From positions 1-9,030 of the forward strand of contig CALLIO010000313.1 of the NCBI GenBank assembly GCA_938009055.1: DNA of 9,030 bases, given 5' to 3'. Positions 1 through 6,236 of the stretch are shown piece after piece. The notes under the pieces are model-generated. The model did not search any database and was not told the DNA's origin. It saw nothing but the letters and a program-made list of their open reading frames with translations. The translations under genes and the position numbers were made by a program. Source of the stretch: an uncultured Altererythrobacter sp. GTDB taxonomy: Bacteria > Pseudomonadota > Alphaproteobacteria > Sphingomonadales > Sphingomonadaceae. Each line of letters starts with the position of its first letter. Position 1 is the stretch's first letter.

Positions 1-432
1 GACGATCGAACCGGGCGCATGGTCGCGCATTAGCGGAAGCGCTTTTTGGCAGCCGTGGAAGATCGAATTGACGTTGATGTCAAAGCAGCGCTGCCAATCG
101 CCGAAGTCGCATTCCTCGATATTGCCCGGCACGCCGATGCCGGCATTATTCACCAGCACGTTGAGCCCGCCCAAATTTTCGCGCGCTGCATCAACGGCGG
201 CTTCCCATGCTGCTGGATCGGTCACGTCATGCGCGATGCCGAACGCTGTGCCAGCGCCCATTTCGGCATTGATGATGGCGGCTGTTTCCTCAGCCCCTTC
301 GCCATTGATATCGGTTGCGAGCACGCGTGCGCCCTCTTGCGCGAGCCGGATGGAATGCGCACGGCCGAGCCCTTGCGCGCCGCCAGTCACAAGTGCGAGC
401 TTTCCGGCCACGCGGCCCTTAGTCGATGTCAT
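1..432 (-). CDS. SDR family oxidoreductase, N-terminal part (cut by left edge)
   Basis: Reading leftward from the ATG at 432-430 gives 144 codons of open frame to the window edge, with no stop. The protein is a classical short-chain dehydrogenase/reductase. The Rossmann cofactor motif TGGAQGLG lies at residues 16-23, an Asp follows beta-strand 2 (VLATD, residue 41), which in this family favours NAD(H), and NNAG lies at 95-98. The catalytic Ser-Tyr-Lys part lies outside the window, so activity and substrate cannot be judged. The start codon overlaps the stop of the Nudix gene by one base (TAATG), so the gene is the last visible member of the lemA/TPM operon and is probably translated by coupling. 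The family is secure; the reaction is not known. Confidence 0.9.
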   Translation of the reverse strand, partial: MTSTKGRVAGKLALVTGGAQGLGRAHSIRLAQEGARVLATDINGEGAEETAAIINAEMGAGTAFGIAHDVTDPAAWEAAVDAARENLGGLNVLVNNAGIGVPGNIEECDFGDWQRCFDINVNSIFHGCQKALPLMRDHAPGSIV

Positions 433-1016
433 TATGTGTTCTCTCCCAGAAGTGTTTCCGCATTGGCGGCTGCCATCAATATGGCCATCCTCACATCGAC
501 TGCATGCCCCGCATCGCGCCAACTGGCAACAAATTGTGCAAGCTTGCCCAAAGGCACGCGGTGGACGATGATATTCTCGCCCGGCAAGCCGCCGCCCTCT
601 GATATTTTGGTCAGGCCATGCGCGCGCATGAGCGTGAAGCTTTCAGAAACCATGCCGGGTGAGGAATAGAACTCGCCAAGGTTTTCCATCCATTCTGCAC
701 GATAGCCGGTTTCTTCTTCCAGCTCGCGCATGGCGGCGGTCTCGTCCGCTTCATCTTCGCCGCCATCATCATCACCGATAAGGCCAGCAGGAATCTCGAG
801 TGAAATTTTGCCCAAGGGTACGCGATATTGCTCGACCAGCAGCACGTTGCGCGTTCCATCAGGATCAGTGTCGATAGCGATGATGGCAGCAGCGCGAATA
901 CCGCGCGCGCGCCCAACATATTCCCAGCGGCCCCGCGTTTTGGCCGTGATGAATTTGCCTTCCCAGCGGATCGTCTCGGGGAGGGCTGCGTCAGGATCTG
1001 ATGGTGTGTCGCTCAT
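432..1016 (-). CDS. Nudix hydrolase, ADP-ribose pyrophosphatase-like
   Basis: This 194-aa cytosolic protein resembles ADP-sugar pyrophosphatases (NudF type), which split ADP-ribose into AMP and ribose 5-phosphate using divalent metal. Typical landmarks are VEQYR (61-65), EIPAG (74-78) and the metal-binding core RELEEETGY (97-105), with Glu89 seven residues before Arg97. The loop between the Gly of PAG and that Glu is longer than the standard Nudix spacing of five and is acidic (DDD, GED), so the first half of the Nudix box is atypical. No good Shine-Dalgarno precedes the ATG. It lies 12 nt after the stop of the TPM gene, so coupling with that gene is likely. Its stop overlaps the next start. 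The substrate is inferred from family resemblance only. Confidence 0.88.
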   Translation of the reverse strand: MSDTPSDPDAALPETIRWEGKFITAKTRGRWEYVGRARGIRAAAIIAIDTDPDGTRNVLLVEQYRVPLGKISLEIPAGLIGDDDGGEDEADETAAMRELEEETGYRAEWMENLGEFYSSPGMVSESFTLMRAHGLTKISEGGGLPGENIIVHRVPLGKLAQFVASWRDAGHAVDVRMAILMAAANAETLLGENT

Positions 1017-1028
1017 AGAGCGAGAGGT

Positions 1029-1703
1029 TTAGACTTCGATCAGCCGGTCGGGAAGCTCATTCTCATCATCGTCGGCACGCGGGAAATGTTCAGACAGGAC
1101 CACGCCCACATCCTTCACGCCCACGGCCATCCCCTCGGCGATCTTACCCTCTTTGATGTGATGGAGCATGTCGACCATCGCTTCGCCCCACACATCGGCA
1201 GAGACTTTCTCGGCAATCGGCTCATCCGCGACGATTTCTGCGCGGTGTTCACTCATTGAAAGGTAGATCAAGATGCCGGTGCGCCCGCCCGTGCGGCCAT
1301 CGGCGCCAACCTTGAAATGCTTGATCGCTTGGCTGTGAACCCGCCGCGTTTTGACAGGGCCGGGGATCGCAATGAACTTGAGCGGCTCCCACAGAAACAC
1401 AAGCCAGGTGATGGTAAAAGCGATGAGGCCAAGCGCCGTTGTCATGCTGGCAATCTCTCCAGTGGTCCATTCATGCATCCACCCGCCGATGATCTGGTCC
1501 CACAAATCCATGAAGGGGGCGGGGAAGAGCGCAAACAGGCTCATCGCGGTGAAGGCAGCGGCCGCAGCATAGACCATTGTGACGTCGGAATAGCCGTCCG
1601 AGCGGTCGGCCAAAACGGTGACGATCTCGCCCGAAGTCGTCAGCTCTGCTGCTTCGACCGCATCAGAGACAATTTTGTGTTGGGCTTCGTTTAAATAGGC
1701 CAT
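1029..1703 (-). CDS. TPM-domain membrane protein, domain split by a transmembrane hairpin
   Basis: This 224-aa protein has the TPM fold (TLP18.3/Psb32/MOLO-1 family) in two halves. The N-terminal half carries TSGEIVTVLADRSDGY (about 23-38). Two hydrophobic segments follow at about 43-63 and 88-108. The C-terminal half then carries GRTGILIYLSMSEHRAEIVAD (about 140-160). There is no signal peptide, so both soluble halves should lie on the same side of the membrane, probably the cytoplasm. An acidic tail (DDDENE) ends the protein. The start ATG is 3 nt after the stop of the preceding TPM gene, so the two are in one operon. The family role is unsettled: plant TLP18.3 has weak acid phosphatase activity and aids photosystem II repair, but that cannot be transferred here. 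Confidence 0.85.
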   Translation of the reverse strand: MAYLNEAQHKIVSDAVEAAELTTSGEIVTVLADRSDGYSDVTMVYAAAAAFTAMSLFALFPAPFMDLWDQIIGGWMHEWTTGEIASMTTALGLIAFTITWLVFLWEPLKFIAIPGPVKTRRVHSQAIKHFKVGADGRTGGRTGILIYLSMSEHRAEIVADEPIAEKVSADVWGEAMVDMLHHIKEGKIAEGMAVGVKDVGVVLSEHFPRADDDENELPDRLIEV

Positions 1704-1706
1704 GTC

Positions 1707-2540
1707 TTACCACCCACCTGAGGCGCCGCCGCCCCCAAATGATCCGCCGCCGCCAGAGAAGCCTCCGCCGAAACCGCCGCCGCCGCTAAAGCCGCCTCCG
1801 CCTCCGCCGCCCCAATCATCACCGTCAGACAGCGCGCCGCGCACAATCGCGCTGCCCACTTCCCACAAGATGATATCGGTTGCCGTATCGGAAAACTCGC
1901 GCCCTTTTCCGCGGTAGCGCCGCCGCCGTCTTTTGCCGCGCAACATCGGGAGGATGAAGAAGAAAAAGAGGAAACCCATCCAGATCAGCGCACCAAAGGG
2001 GAAGCCACCCGAGGAGCTGCGTTGCTTCTCTACATCCATTGCGATTTGCCGCGCCTGATCTTCGGGCAGGACCAATTGCGCGATGATAGCATCGCTGCCG
2101 TCAACGATGCCGCCGGGATAATCATCTTGCTTGAAACGAGGGATGATCGCGTTTTGAATGATGAGGGCGGACATCGCATCGGTCAGATAGCCTTCGAGCC
2201 CGTAACCAACTTCGATCCGTACTTTGCGTTCATTGGGTGCAACAATTAGCAAAGCGCCATCATTACGCTCCGCATCACCAATCCCCCACGCGCGGCCTAG
2301 CTGATAGCCGTAATCGGCAATGTCATAGCCTTGCAGATCGGGCACTGTGGCCACGACCAATTGTCGCTGGGACTGGGTTTCAAGCGCCTCCAGCTTGGCA
2401 ACCAGCTCAGCCTCGGTGTCGGCTGGAATAATATCCGCCGCATCAACCACGCGCCCGGTCAGCTCGGGAAATTCCTGAGCCGCCAATGGCGCAGAAATCA
2501 GAGCGAGAAATGCAGTTAGTAGGAGGGCTATGCGCTTCAC
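1707..2540 (-). CDS. Secreted, membrane-anchored TPM-domain protein with glycine-rich tail (YgcG-like)
   Basis: This 277-aa protein starts with a signal peptide (MKRIALLLTAFLALISAPLAA, cut near 21). A periplasmic TPM domain follows at about 27-155, containing QLVVATVPDLQG and APNERKVRIEVGYGLEG. Next come a membrane helix at about 181-200, a basic stop-transfer patch KRRRRRYR (203-210), and a C-terminal tail at 244-276 that is almost only Gly with Phe and Ser, ending in Trp. This layout is typical of bacterial YgcG-type TPM proteins, which often sit next to lemA. The start is GTG at 2540, preceded by a good AAGGA seven bases upstream, and it overlaps the TGA of the gene before it (GTGA, 4 nt). 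The domain is about half identical to the TPM lipoprotein encoded just upstream. The biochemical role is unknown. Confidence 0.9.
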   Translation of the reverse strand: MKRIALLLTAFLALISAPLAAQEFPELTGRVVDAADIIPADTEAELVAKLEALETQSQRQLVVATVPDLQGYDIADYGYQLGRAWGIGDAERNDGALLIVAPNERKVRIEVGYGLEGYLTDAMSALIIQNAIIPRFKQDDYPGGIVDGSDAIIAQLVLPEDQARQIAMDVEKQRSSSGGFPFGALIWMGFLFFFFILPMLRGKRRRRRYRGKGREFSDTATDIILWEVGSAIVRGALSDGDDWGGGGGGGFSGGGGFGGGFSGGGGSFGGGGASGGW

Positions 2541-3049
2541 GCTGCTTCCTTCAATTGATGGGGTGTCACTTCTTCGACCAATCGGTCCACAGCTTGCATT
2601 ATTCCTGTTTCGTAGTCGGCTCTCTCAAAGGCTGGCACGATGGCTTCCTCAATGATCTCGCCTGCTTCTTCGTCTTTAACAGATGCTTCAAGGCCATAAC
2701 CAACCTCAATGCGCACTTTGCGTTCGTTGGGGGCTACGAGCAGCATCAAGCCATCGTCTTTCTCTTCGCTTCCAATGCCCCAAGCTCTTGCAAGATCCAC
2801 GGAGTAAATTGCGATATCATGCCCCTGCAAATCGGGCGTTGTAGCCACAACCAATTGAACGTGCGTGTTGTCCTCTAACTCAGCCAACCTGCCAGTTAGC
2901 TGTCGCTCGAAAGCGGGATCGAGAATGTCGGCATTATCAACAACTCGTCCCGTCAATTCCACGCTGGATGCGGTATCAGGCGTGTCTCCCTCAGCAATGC
3001 TGCACGCTGCAAGCACGATGGGCAGCAGCAGAAGAAGAGGGCGCATCAT
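2537..3049 (-). CDS. TPM-domain lipoprotein
   Basis: This 170-aa protein begins MMRPLLLLLP and has a lipobox LAAC with the acylated Cys at residue 16, so it should be a lipid-anchored periplasmic protein. One TPM domain fills the rest: ELTGRVVDNADI, QLVVATTPDLQG, RAWGIG and APNERKVRIEVGYGLE. It lacks the membrane helix and Gly-rich tail of its neighbour. I chose the ATG at 3049 because the signal peptide then has normal proportions and AGAGGG lies 12 nt upstream. An ATG at 3046 is equally possible. A TTG at 3070 would overlap the lemA stop but adds a charged, unnatural N-terminus (RGRQTA). Its TGA overlaps the next GTG start. It is a tandem paralogue of the gene at 1707-2540. Its function is unknown. 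Confidence 0.87.
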   Translation of the reverse strand: MMRPLLLLLPIVLAACSIAEGDTPDTASSVELTGRVVDNADILDPAFERQLTGRLAELEDNTHVQLVVATTPDLQGHDIAIYSVDLARAWGIGSEEKDDGLMLLVAPNERKVRIEVGYGLEASVKDEEAGEIIEEAIVPAFERADYETGIMQAVDRLVEEVTPHQLKEAA

Positions 3050-3066
3050 TGCGGTCTGGCGCCCTC

Positions 3067-3669
3067 TCAATTCGATGTCATATCAAGGGTCGGTGCGACC
3101 TCTGCGCCTTCTGTCGTCGCGGTGTAGGGCACCAGCGGCTCTGCACCGTGTATGATGTTCGCACCGATCGTATCAGGGAAGGTGCGGATCGTCGTGTTAT
3201 AGCCGCGCACCGCCTCATTATAGTCGCGGATGGCGACAGCAATCCGGTTCTCGGTTCCTTCCAACTGGCTCTGCAGCGTGAGGAAATTCTGGTTTGACTG
3301 GATTTGTGGGTAGGCTTCAAAGCTCGCGAGCAGACGCCCAAGCCCTTGCGAAAGCTGACCTTGAGCAGCGGCCATTTCGGACATCTTGTCGGCATCGCCC
3401 AGATCTGCGCCAGACACCTGAATACTGGTCGCCTTCGCGCGCGCCTCCGTCACTTCAGTGAGAATACCGCGCTCGTTTTCAGCTGCGCCCTTGGCAATTT
3501 CGGCCAGATTGGGGATCAGATTGGCGCGGCGCTGGAATTGCGCTTCGACATCGGCCCATTTGGCCTTCGCATTTTCTTCAGCGGTTGGAACCGAGTTGAT
3601 CCCGCAAGAGGCAAGGCCCAGCGACACGGCAGCAACAAAAAGCCCGCGGCGAAGAGATGCGAAGTTCAT
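3067..3669 (-). CDS. lemA: LemA family lipoprotein
   Basis: This 200-aa protein is a member of the LemA family (PF04011), whose function is not settled. The N-terminus is a lipoprotein signal with lipobox LASC (19-22, acyl-Cys 22). LemA proteins more often keep an uncleaved membrane helix. The helical LemA core follows: WADVEAQFQRRANLIPNLAEI (about 38-58), then GRLLASFEAYPQIQSNQNFLTLQ and RIAVAIRDYNEAVRGYNTTIRTFP. The start at 3669 is well supported by AAGGGG upstream. In-frame codons continue much further upstream, but they run antisense through mscL and the promoter and are not coding. It is the first gene of the leftward operon. Co-occurrence of lemA with TPM (YgcG) genes is widespread and suggests a shared envelope role. 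That is inference. Confidence 0.93.
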   Translation of the reverse strand: MNFASLRRGLFVAAVSLGLASCGINSVPTAEENAKAKWADVEAQFQRRANLIPNLAEIAKGAAENERGILTEVTEARAKATSIQVSGADLGDADKMSEMAAAQGQLSQGLGRLLASFEAYPQIQSNQNFLTLQSQLEGTENRIAVAIRDYNEAVRGYNTTIRTFPDTIGANIIHGAEPLVPYTATTEGAEVAPTLDMTSN

Positions 3670-3737
3670 AGATTTTCCCCTTTTAAGCGGGGCCTTTCCT
3701 AACAAAGGATGGCGCGCCGCAATCAAACTGTCTTGCC

Positions 3738-3765
3738 AATATAGGACACCTGCCCGCAATTTCAA
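3738..3765 (-). promoter_or_regulatory. Promoter for the lemA-TPM-Nudix-SDR operon
   Basis: Read on the minus strand, a TTGAAA (-35, 3760-3765) and a TATATT (-10, 3738-3743) are separated by 16 nt. Both are close to the sigma-70-type consensus. They place the start near 3730 and give a leader of about 60 nt before lemA. Within the leader, CCCC and GGGG flank an 8-nt loop at about 3674-3689 and could partly cover the AAGGGG ribosome site. That stem has only 4 bp and may mean nothing. Confidence 0.6.
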
Positions 3766-3853
3766 TATGGGCATTGGGCCAGCCCCATGGCTTGGCAAGC
3801 GCGTGAATTGGTGCGAAAGAGAACACGCATCAGGGACTATAGAGGGGAACATT

Positions 3854-4273
3854 ATGTTCGCAGATTTCAAAGACTTTATTGCCAAGGGCAATGTTATGGA
3901 GCTGGCGGTTGCGGTTATTATCGCTGGCGCTTTCGCAGTGATCGTCGCATCGCTGACAGAAGATATGATTATGCCAATCGTGGGTATGATTTTTGGCGAC
4001 GTTGATTTTTCGGCCAAATATATCGTGCTGAGCGGCGAAGTTGAGCCGGGCACCAGCCTGGAAGCTGCGCGTGAAGCGGGTGCCAATGTGCTCGCATGGG
4101 GCGCATTTGTAACCTCGATCATCAACTTTGTGATCTTGGCCTTCATCATCTTCTTGCTGGTTCGCTACGCTGAAAAAGCCAAAGCGAAAATGGATGGTCC
4201 AGCTGAAGAAGAAGATGCAGGACCAAGCGAAATCGATCTCCTCACCGAGATTCGCGACAGCTTGAAAAAGTAA
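3854..4273 (+). CDS. mscL: Large-conductance mechanosensitive channel MscL
   Basis: This 139-aa inner-membrane protein forms the homopentameric emergency valve that opens on membrane tension during hypo-osmotic shock. The family signature is clear. The N-terminal amphipathic helix FKDFIAKGNV (5-14) leads into TM1 (about 16-44, ending MIMPIVG). A periplasmic loop at about 45-77 follows, then TM2 (about 80-104, AFVTSIINFVILAFIIFLLV). A charged linker leads to the cytoplasmic bundle helix LLTEIRDSLKK at the C-terminus, much like the E. coli end. The length is normal. The ATG at 3854 has AGAGGGGA just upstream; longer in-frame extensions antisense to lemA are rejected. The gate-region glycine (E. 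coli G22) aligns with Ala20. The gene is divergent from lemA and ends before a strong terminator. No convincing promoter stands out. Confidence 0.96.
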   Translation: MFADFKDFIAKGNVMELAVAVIIAGAFAVIVASLTEDMIMPIVGMIFGDVDFSAKYIVLSGEVEPGTSLEAAREAGANVLAWGAFVTSIINFVILAFIIFLLVRYAEKAKAKMDGPAEEEDAGPSEIDLLTEIRDSLKK

Positions 4274-4312
4274 TTGGGGCAGGGGCCAAACGCTCCTGAA
4301 CCCTAGTTTCAC

Positions 4313-4340
4313 TTCACATTAAGCGGGCGGGGCCTATATA
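4313..4340 (+). promoter_or_regulatory. Candidate ssrA promoter overlapping the mscL terminator
   Basis: TTCACA (4313-4318) and TATATA (4335-4340) are 16 nt apart and would start transcription near 4347, just before the tmRNA acceptor piece. The -10 lies in the loop and upper stem of the mscL terminator hairpin, so one stretch may do both jobs. The -35 is poor, and this may be coincidence caused by the AT-rich hairpin loop. Confidence 0.35.
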
Positions 4341-4356
4341 GGTCTCGCCCGTTTTT
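4324..4356 (+). terminator. Rho-independent terminator after mscL
   Basis: Arms at 4324-4335 and 4340-4351 form a 12-bp stem: CGGGCG with CGCCCG, then GGGCCT with AGGTCT (two G-U pairs). The loop is ATAT and five T follow (4352-4356). It lies 50 nt after the mscL stop. Confidence 0.85.
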
Positions 4357-4705
4357 GCGGGATATGGCGATAAATTGCGCCGTGTAATAGGCACAACGGA
4401 CCCGGGGGCAGTACCCGGCGGCTCCACCAAAAAACGCGGACAAGCAATGGCTTGAATGCGTTTCCTGACGGGGCCGAACTAGGATCGACGTGTGTTGAAA
4501 GACGGTGTTTTTGCCCGGGCTGAGTAACCCGTTTAAGGCTCACCTTTATAAGTGCAAACGATAACGAAGCACTCGCAGTTGCAGCGTAATGTGACGGCCT
4601 AACGGCCTGAATTTACAAAGCTAAAGCGCGGTTGGACCCACCGGGCAACAGAAGGGATACCGGGGCTCCGGGGGTAGCTAGCAACAGAAACCCCCACTTC
4701 ACTGA
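4357..4705 (+). ncRNA. ssrA: Two-piece (permuted) tmRNA
   Basis: tmRNA rescues stalled ribosomes by acting first as alanyl-tRNA and then as a short mRNA for a degradation tag. The acceptor piece comes first and ends at 4429. It has a T stem CCGGG/CCCGG (4402-4406 with 4414-4418), a 7-nt loop, acceptor strand CGGCTCC (4419-4425), discriminator A and encoded CCA. After a 40-nt spacer (4430-4469) the coding piece starts at 4470 with GGGGCCG, which pairs over 7 bp with the acceptor strand. The third pair is G-U, the alanine identity element. A cross-piece helix (ACGGTG 4502-4507 with CGCCGT 4378-4383) and pseudoknot 1 (CGGG/CCCG 4516-4519 with 4528-4531; TGAG/CTCA 4521-4524 with 4539-4542) are visible. 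The 5' end and the 3' end near 4700 are estimates; a GGGGG/CCCCC stem (4670-4674, 4691-4695) may close the RNA. Confidence 0.93.
4554..4589 (+). other. tmRNA tag-peptide reading frame (ANDNEALAVAA)
   Basis: Within the coding piece, the resume codon GCA at 4554 opens an 11-codon frame, ANDNEALAVAA, closed by TAA at 4587-4589. The hydrophobic end in ALAVAA is the usual signal for ClpXP/ClpAP, and the ANDN start is typical of alphaproteobacterial tags. Confidence 0.93.
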
Positions 4706-4743
4706 AACCCACCAGCTCAGCATTGCCAGAGCAAAAAAAGGAA

Positions 4744-5838
4744 CTATCGAGCCGTCTCGTTCGCCAAGCTCGCGCCTACAACCTTACCAAAGTCGCGGGA
4801 TTCAACCATTCCCTTCCAAGCGGGTCTGTTGTCGACAAAGTCCGTCCATTCCGCCTTTTTCCCCTCTCTCGGAGTCACAAGGACATCAGTGCTATGGACG
4901 CTGCCTTGTGTGATTTTGGACACGAAGCAGAAGGCATCAGCCTGGTTATCATCAATAATGAAGTAATCGACGCGAATGACACCAGGGACATCAGCGATAT
5001 AGTCGTTGGCAAGCATTTGGATCTGCGGCCGGCCAGCTCGAGATAGGCCTTGTTTGACGCCGGATTCGAACATGGTCGCGATGCGTGACGTACGATATGA
5101 GTCCCGCATATGCGTAGGCTTCCGGTTCGAATAGGAACGAACGATCGCTTTTGTTTGCGGCGTGATTTCAAATGAACCCGATTGCTCCGTGACGAATTGC
5201 GCGCAACGCAAGTTGGGGTCAATGACGGTCAAATGCCCTTGATGATAGATCGCTGACGATCCGTTCACTTCGACAAGCTCTTCCCAAGACTTCTCAAGGC
5301 CCTTCCAAGGATCCTGTTCCTCGCAATTTTCACCGAGTGGATGTTTGGGAAGCTTGTTACGCAGCCCTGTAACCAGGCGTTCGGTCTTTGGGTCCAATTT
5401 CTTGGCCTTCGAGAGCTTCGCAATTTGAACCAACATTGTGCAATCGCTTGGCCGATTTTCATTTGTCGTCAGCTCAATGAACTCGATGGGTAGGAGCTCA
5501 TGCATGCGTTCATCGTTGTAAGGATAACCAACTTCGAGCGGGCCTCCATTCAACAAGTCTATTACCTGTTTGTTGAGCTGATCAATCCTGACGAAGTCTG
5601 AGTAATAGATGATCGCGTCTTCAGTCTGGCGAACATGTATTCGCGTTGACGTCGAATCCAGCCATTCCTGAGTGCTCTTTGGGGCGTTGGGGTCATCGAT
5701 CAGCGCAGCTGAACCTTTTGTTTGTGCCTGCTTTGGACTTTCTAACTCGTTTTTCTGAGCTGTTTCAGCTTGTGCGTTGCATCCGGCCAAAGTCACAGCC
5801 GTCAGCAATGCCGCCACTATCCATTCGCTCTTCGCCAT
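4744..5838 (-). CDS. Lipoprotein of unknown function
   Basis: This 364-aa protein starts with a lipoprotein signal, lipobox LAGC (17-20, acyl-Cys 20), followed by a polar, probably unstructured linker rich in Gln, Glu and Lys to about residue 60. I do not recognise the remaining domain. Four further Cys (in PSDCTML, GENCEEQ, NLRCAQF and DAFCFVS) could form two disulfides in the periplasm. Alternating short hydrophobic stretches such as VIRVDYFIIDD and DAFCFVSKI suggest a mixed alpha/beta or beta-rich fold. The start has only a weak GGGG upstream. Base composition is lower in GC than in the lemA operon (one sampled 60-nt line at 5401 is 48%, against 65% at 301). It sits alone, tail to tail with ssrA. 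Downstream on its strand is a T run at 4733-4739 after only a 4-bp stem, a poor terminator. The reading frame is secure; no function is proposed. Confidence 0.8.
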   Translation of the reverse strand: MAKSEWIVAALLTAVTLAGCNAQAETAQKNELESPKQAQTKGSAALIDDPNAPKSTQEWLDSTSTRIHVRQTEDAIIYYSDFVRIDQLNKQVIDLLNGGPLEVGYPYNDERMHELLPIEFIELTTNENRPSDCTMLVQIAKLSKAKKLDPKTERLVTGLRNKLPKHPLGENCEEQDPWKGLEKSWEELVEVNGSSAIYHQGHLTVIDPNLRCAQFVTEQSGSFEITPQTKAIVRSYSNRKPTHMRDSYRTSRIATMFESGVKQGLSRAGRPQIQMLANDYIADVPGVIRVDYFIIDDNQADAFCFVSKITQGSVHSTDVLVTPREGKKAEWTDFVDNRPAWKGMVESRDFGKVVGASLANETAR

Positions 5839-5954
5839 GAAAACCCCAGCTTTAGTTCAAATCCAGCACATGGTGTGACATACAACTGTGCAATTACTAA
5901 TTTAAGGATTAGTGAGGATTAATAACGGTCTACAATTAAATCATAGCTTTACAA

Positions 5955-6032
5955 ATGAATATTTGGCTGCGGGGCTATGACAGCATCGCCGAGCCGTGCC
6001 GCGAGGAAGAAATGTTCAGCTATGCGAACTAG
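5955..6032 (+). pseudogene. Possible relic of a transposase N-terminus
   Basis: An ATG at 5955 opens 25 codons ending at TAG 6030. The encoded segment LRGYDSIAEPCREEEMFSYAN resembles, from memory, the start of IS5/IS1182-type transposases (MRG-D-x(n)-LFSYV pattern), where a longer protein would continue after FSY. The stretch is GC-rich with codon-like composition inside AT-rich DNA, as expected of a leftover coding fragment. It is too short to be sure, and could be chance. Confidence 0.3.
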
Positions 6033-6196
6033 GAAATGGTGCGGTCGAGATGCACAATATTAGAATGGAAAATATTGATACAAAATAAGAATATCGAAAA
6101 CCCGTCAATTGAACCACCTTTTCAACCACCTTGATGAGTTCTAGATGTCTCCTTTTGGGTAGACTCTTTGGCAAAGGGGTGTCTGAAATTGGGGGT

Positions 6197-6236
6197 GGAA
6201 GCGGACATGCGCAGTATCCATCTGATGCCCGCTTCC
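6197..6236. repeat. Inverted repeat with 12-base arms
   Basis: GGAAGCGGACAT (6197-6208) and ATGCCCGCTTCC (6225-6236) are complementary at 11 of 12 positions, around a 16-nt loop. Read on the minus strand, which is the sense of the hydrolase upstream, the odd pair becomes G-U, so the RNA could form a full 12-bp stem about 60 nt after the hydrolase stop. No T run follows, so it is not a classic terminator. It could be an mRNA 3'-end stabiliser or a copy of a dispersed intergenic repeat. Confidence 0.6.

Noticed and set aside
46..669. Long open frame on the plus strand across the left end
   Set aside because: It runs antisense through the SDR and Nudix genes, whose motifs are unmistakable. High GC leaves such shadow frames open.
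1702..1917. Proline-rich frame on the plus strand
   Set aside because: It is the complement of the glycine-rich tail of the TPM protein (GGN codons read as CCN).
3458..3853. N-terminal extension of mscL by 132 codons
   Set aside because: It is antisense to lemA, and MscL proteins begin at the FKDFIAKGNV helix right after the ATG at 3854.
3670..4149. N-terminal extension of lemA by 160 codons
   Set aside because: It runs antisense to mscL and through the operon promoter. The lipobox and ribosome site fix the start at 3669.
4640..4705. Attachment-site duplication of the ssrA end
   Set aside because: I looked for a second copy of this stretch further right in the window and saw none, and no integrase gene is present.
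4724..4760. Terminator for the lipoprotein gene
   Set aside because: The run of seven T on the minus strand (4733-4739) is preceded only by a 4-bp CGAG/CTCG stem placed 8 nt away, too weak to call.
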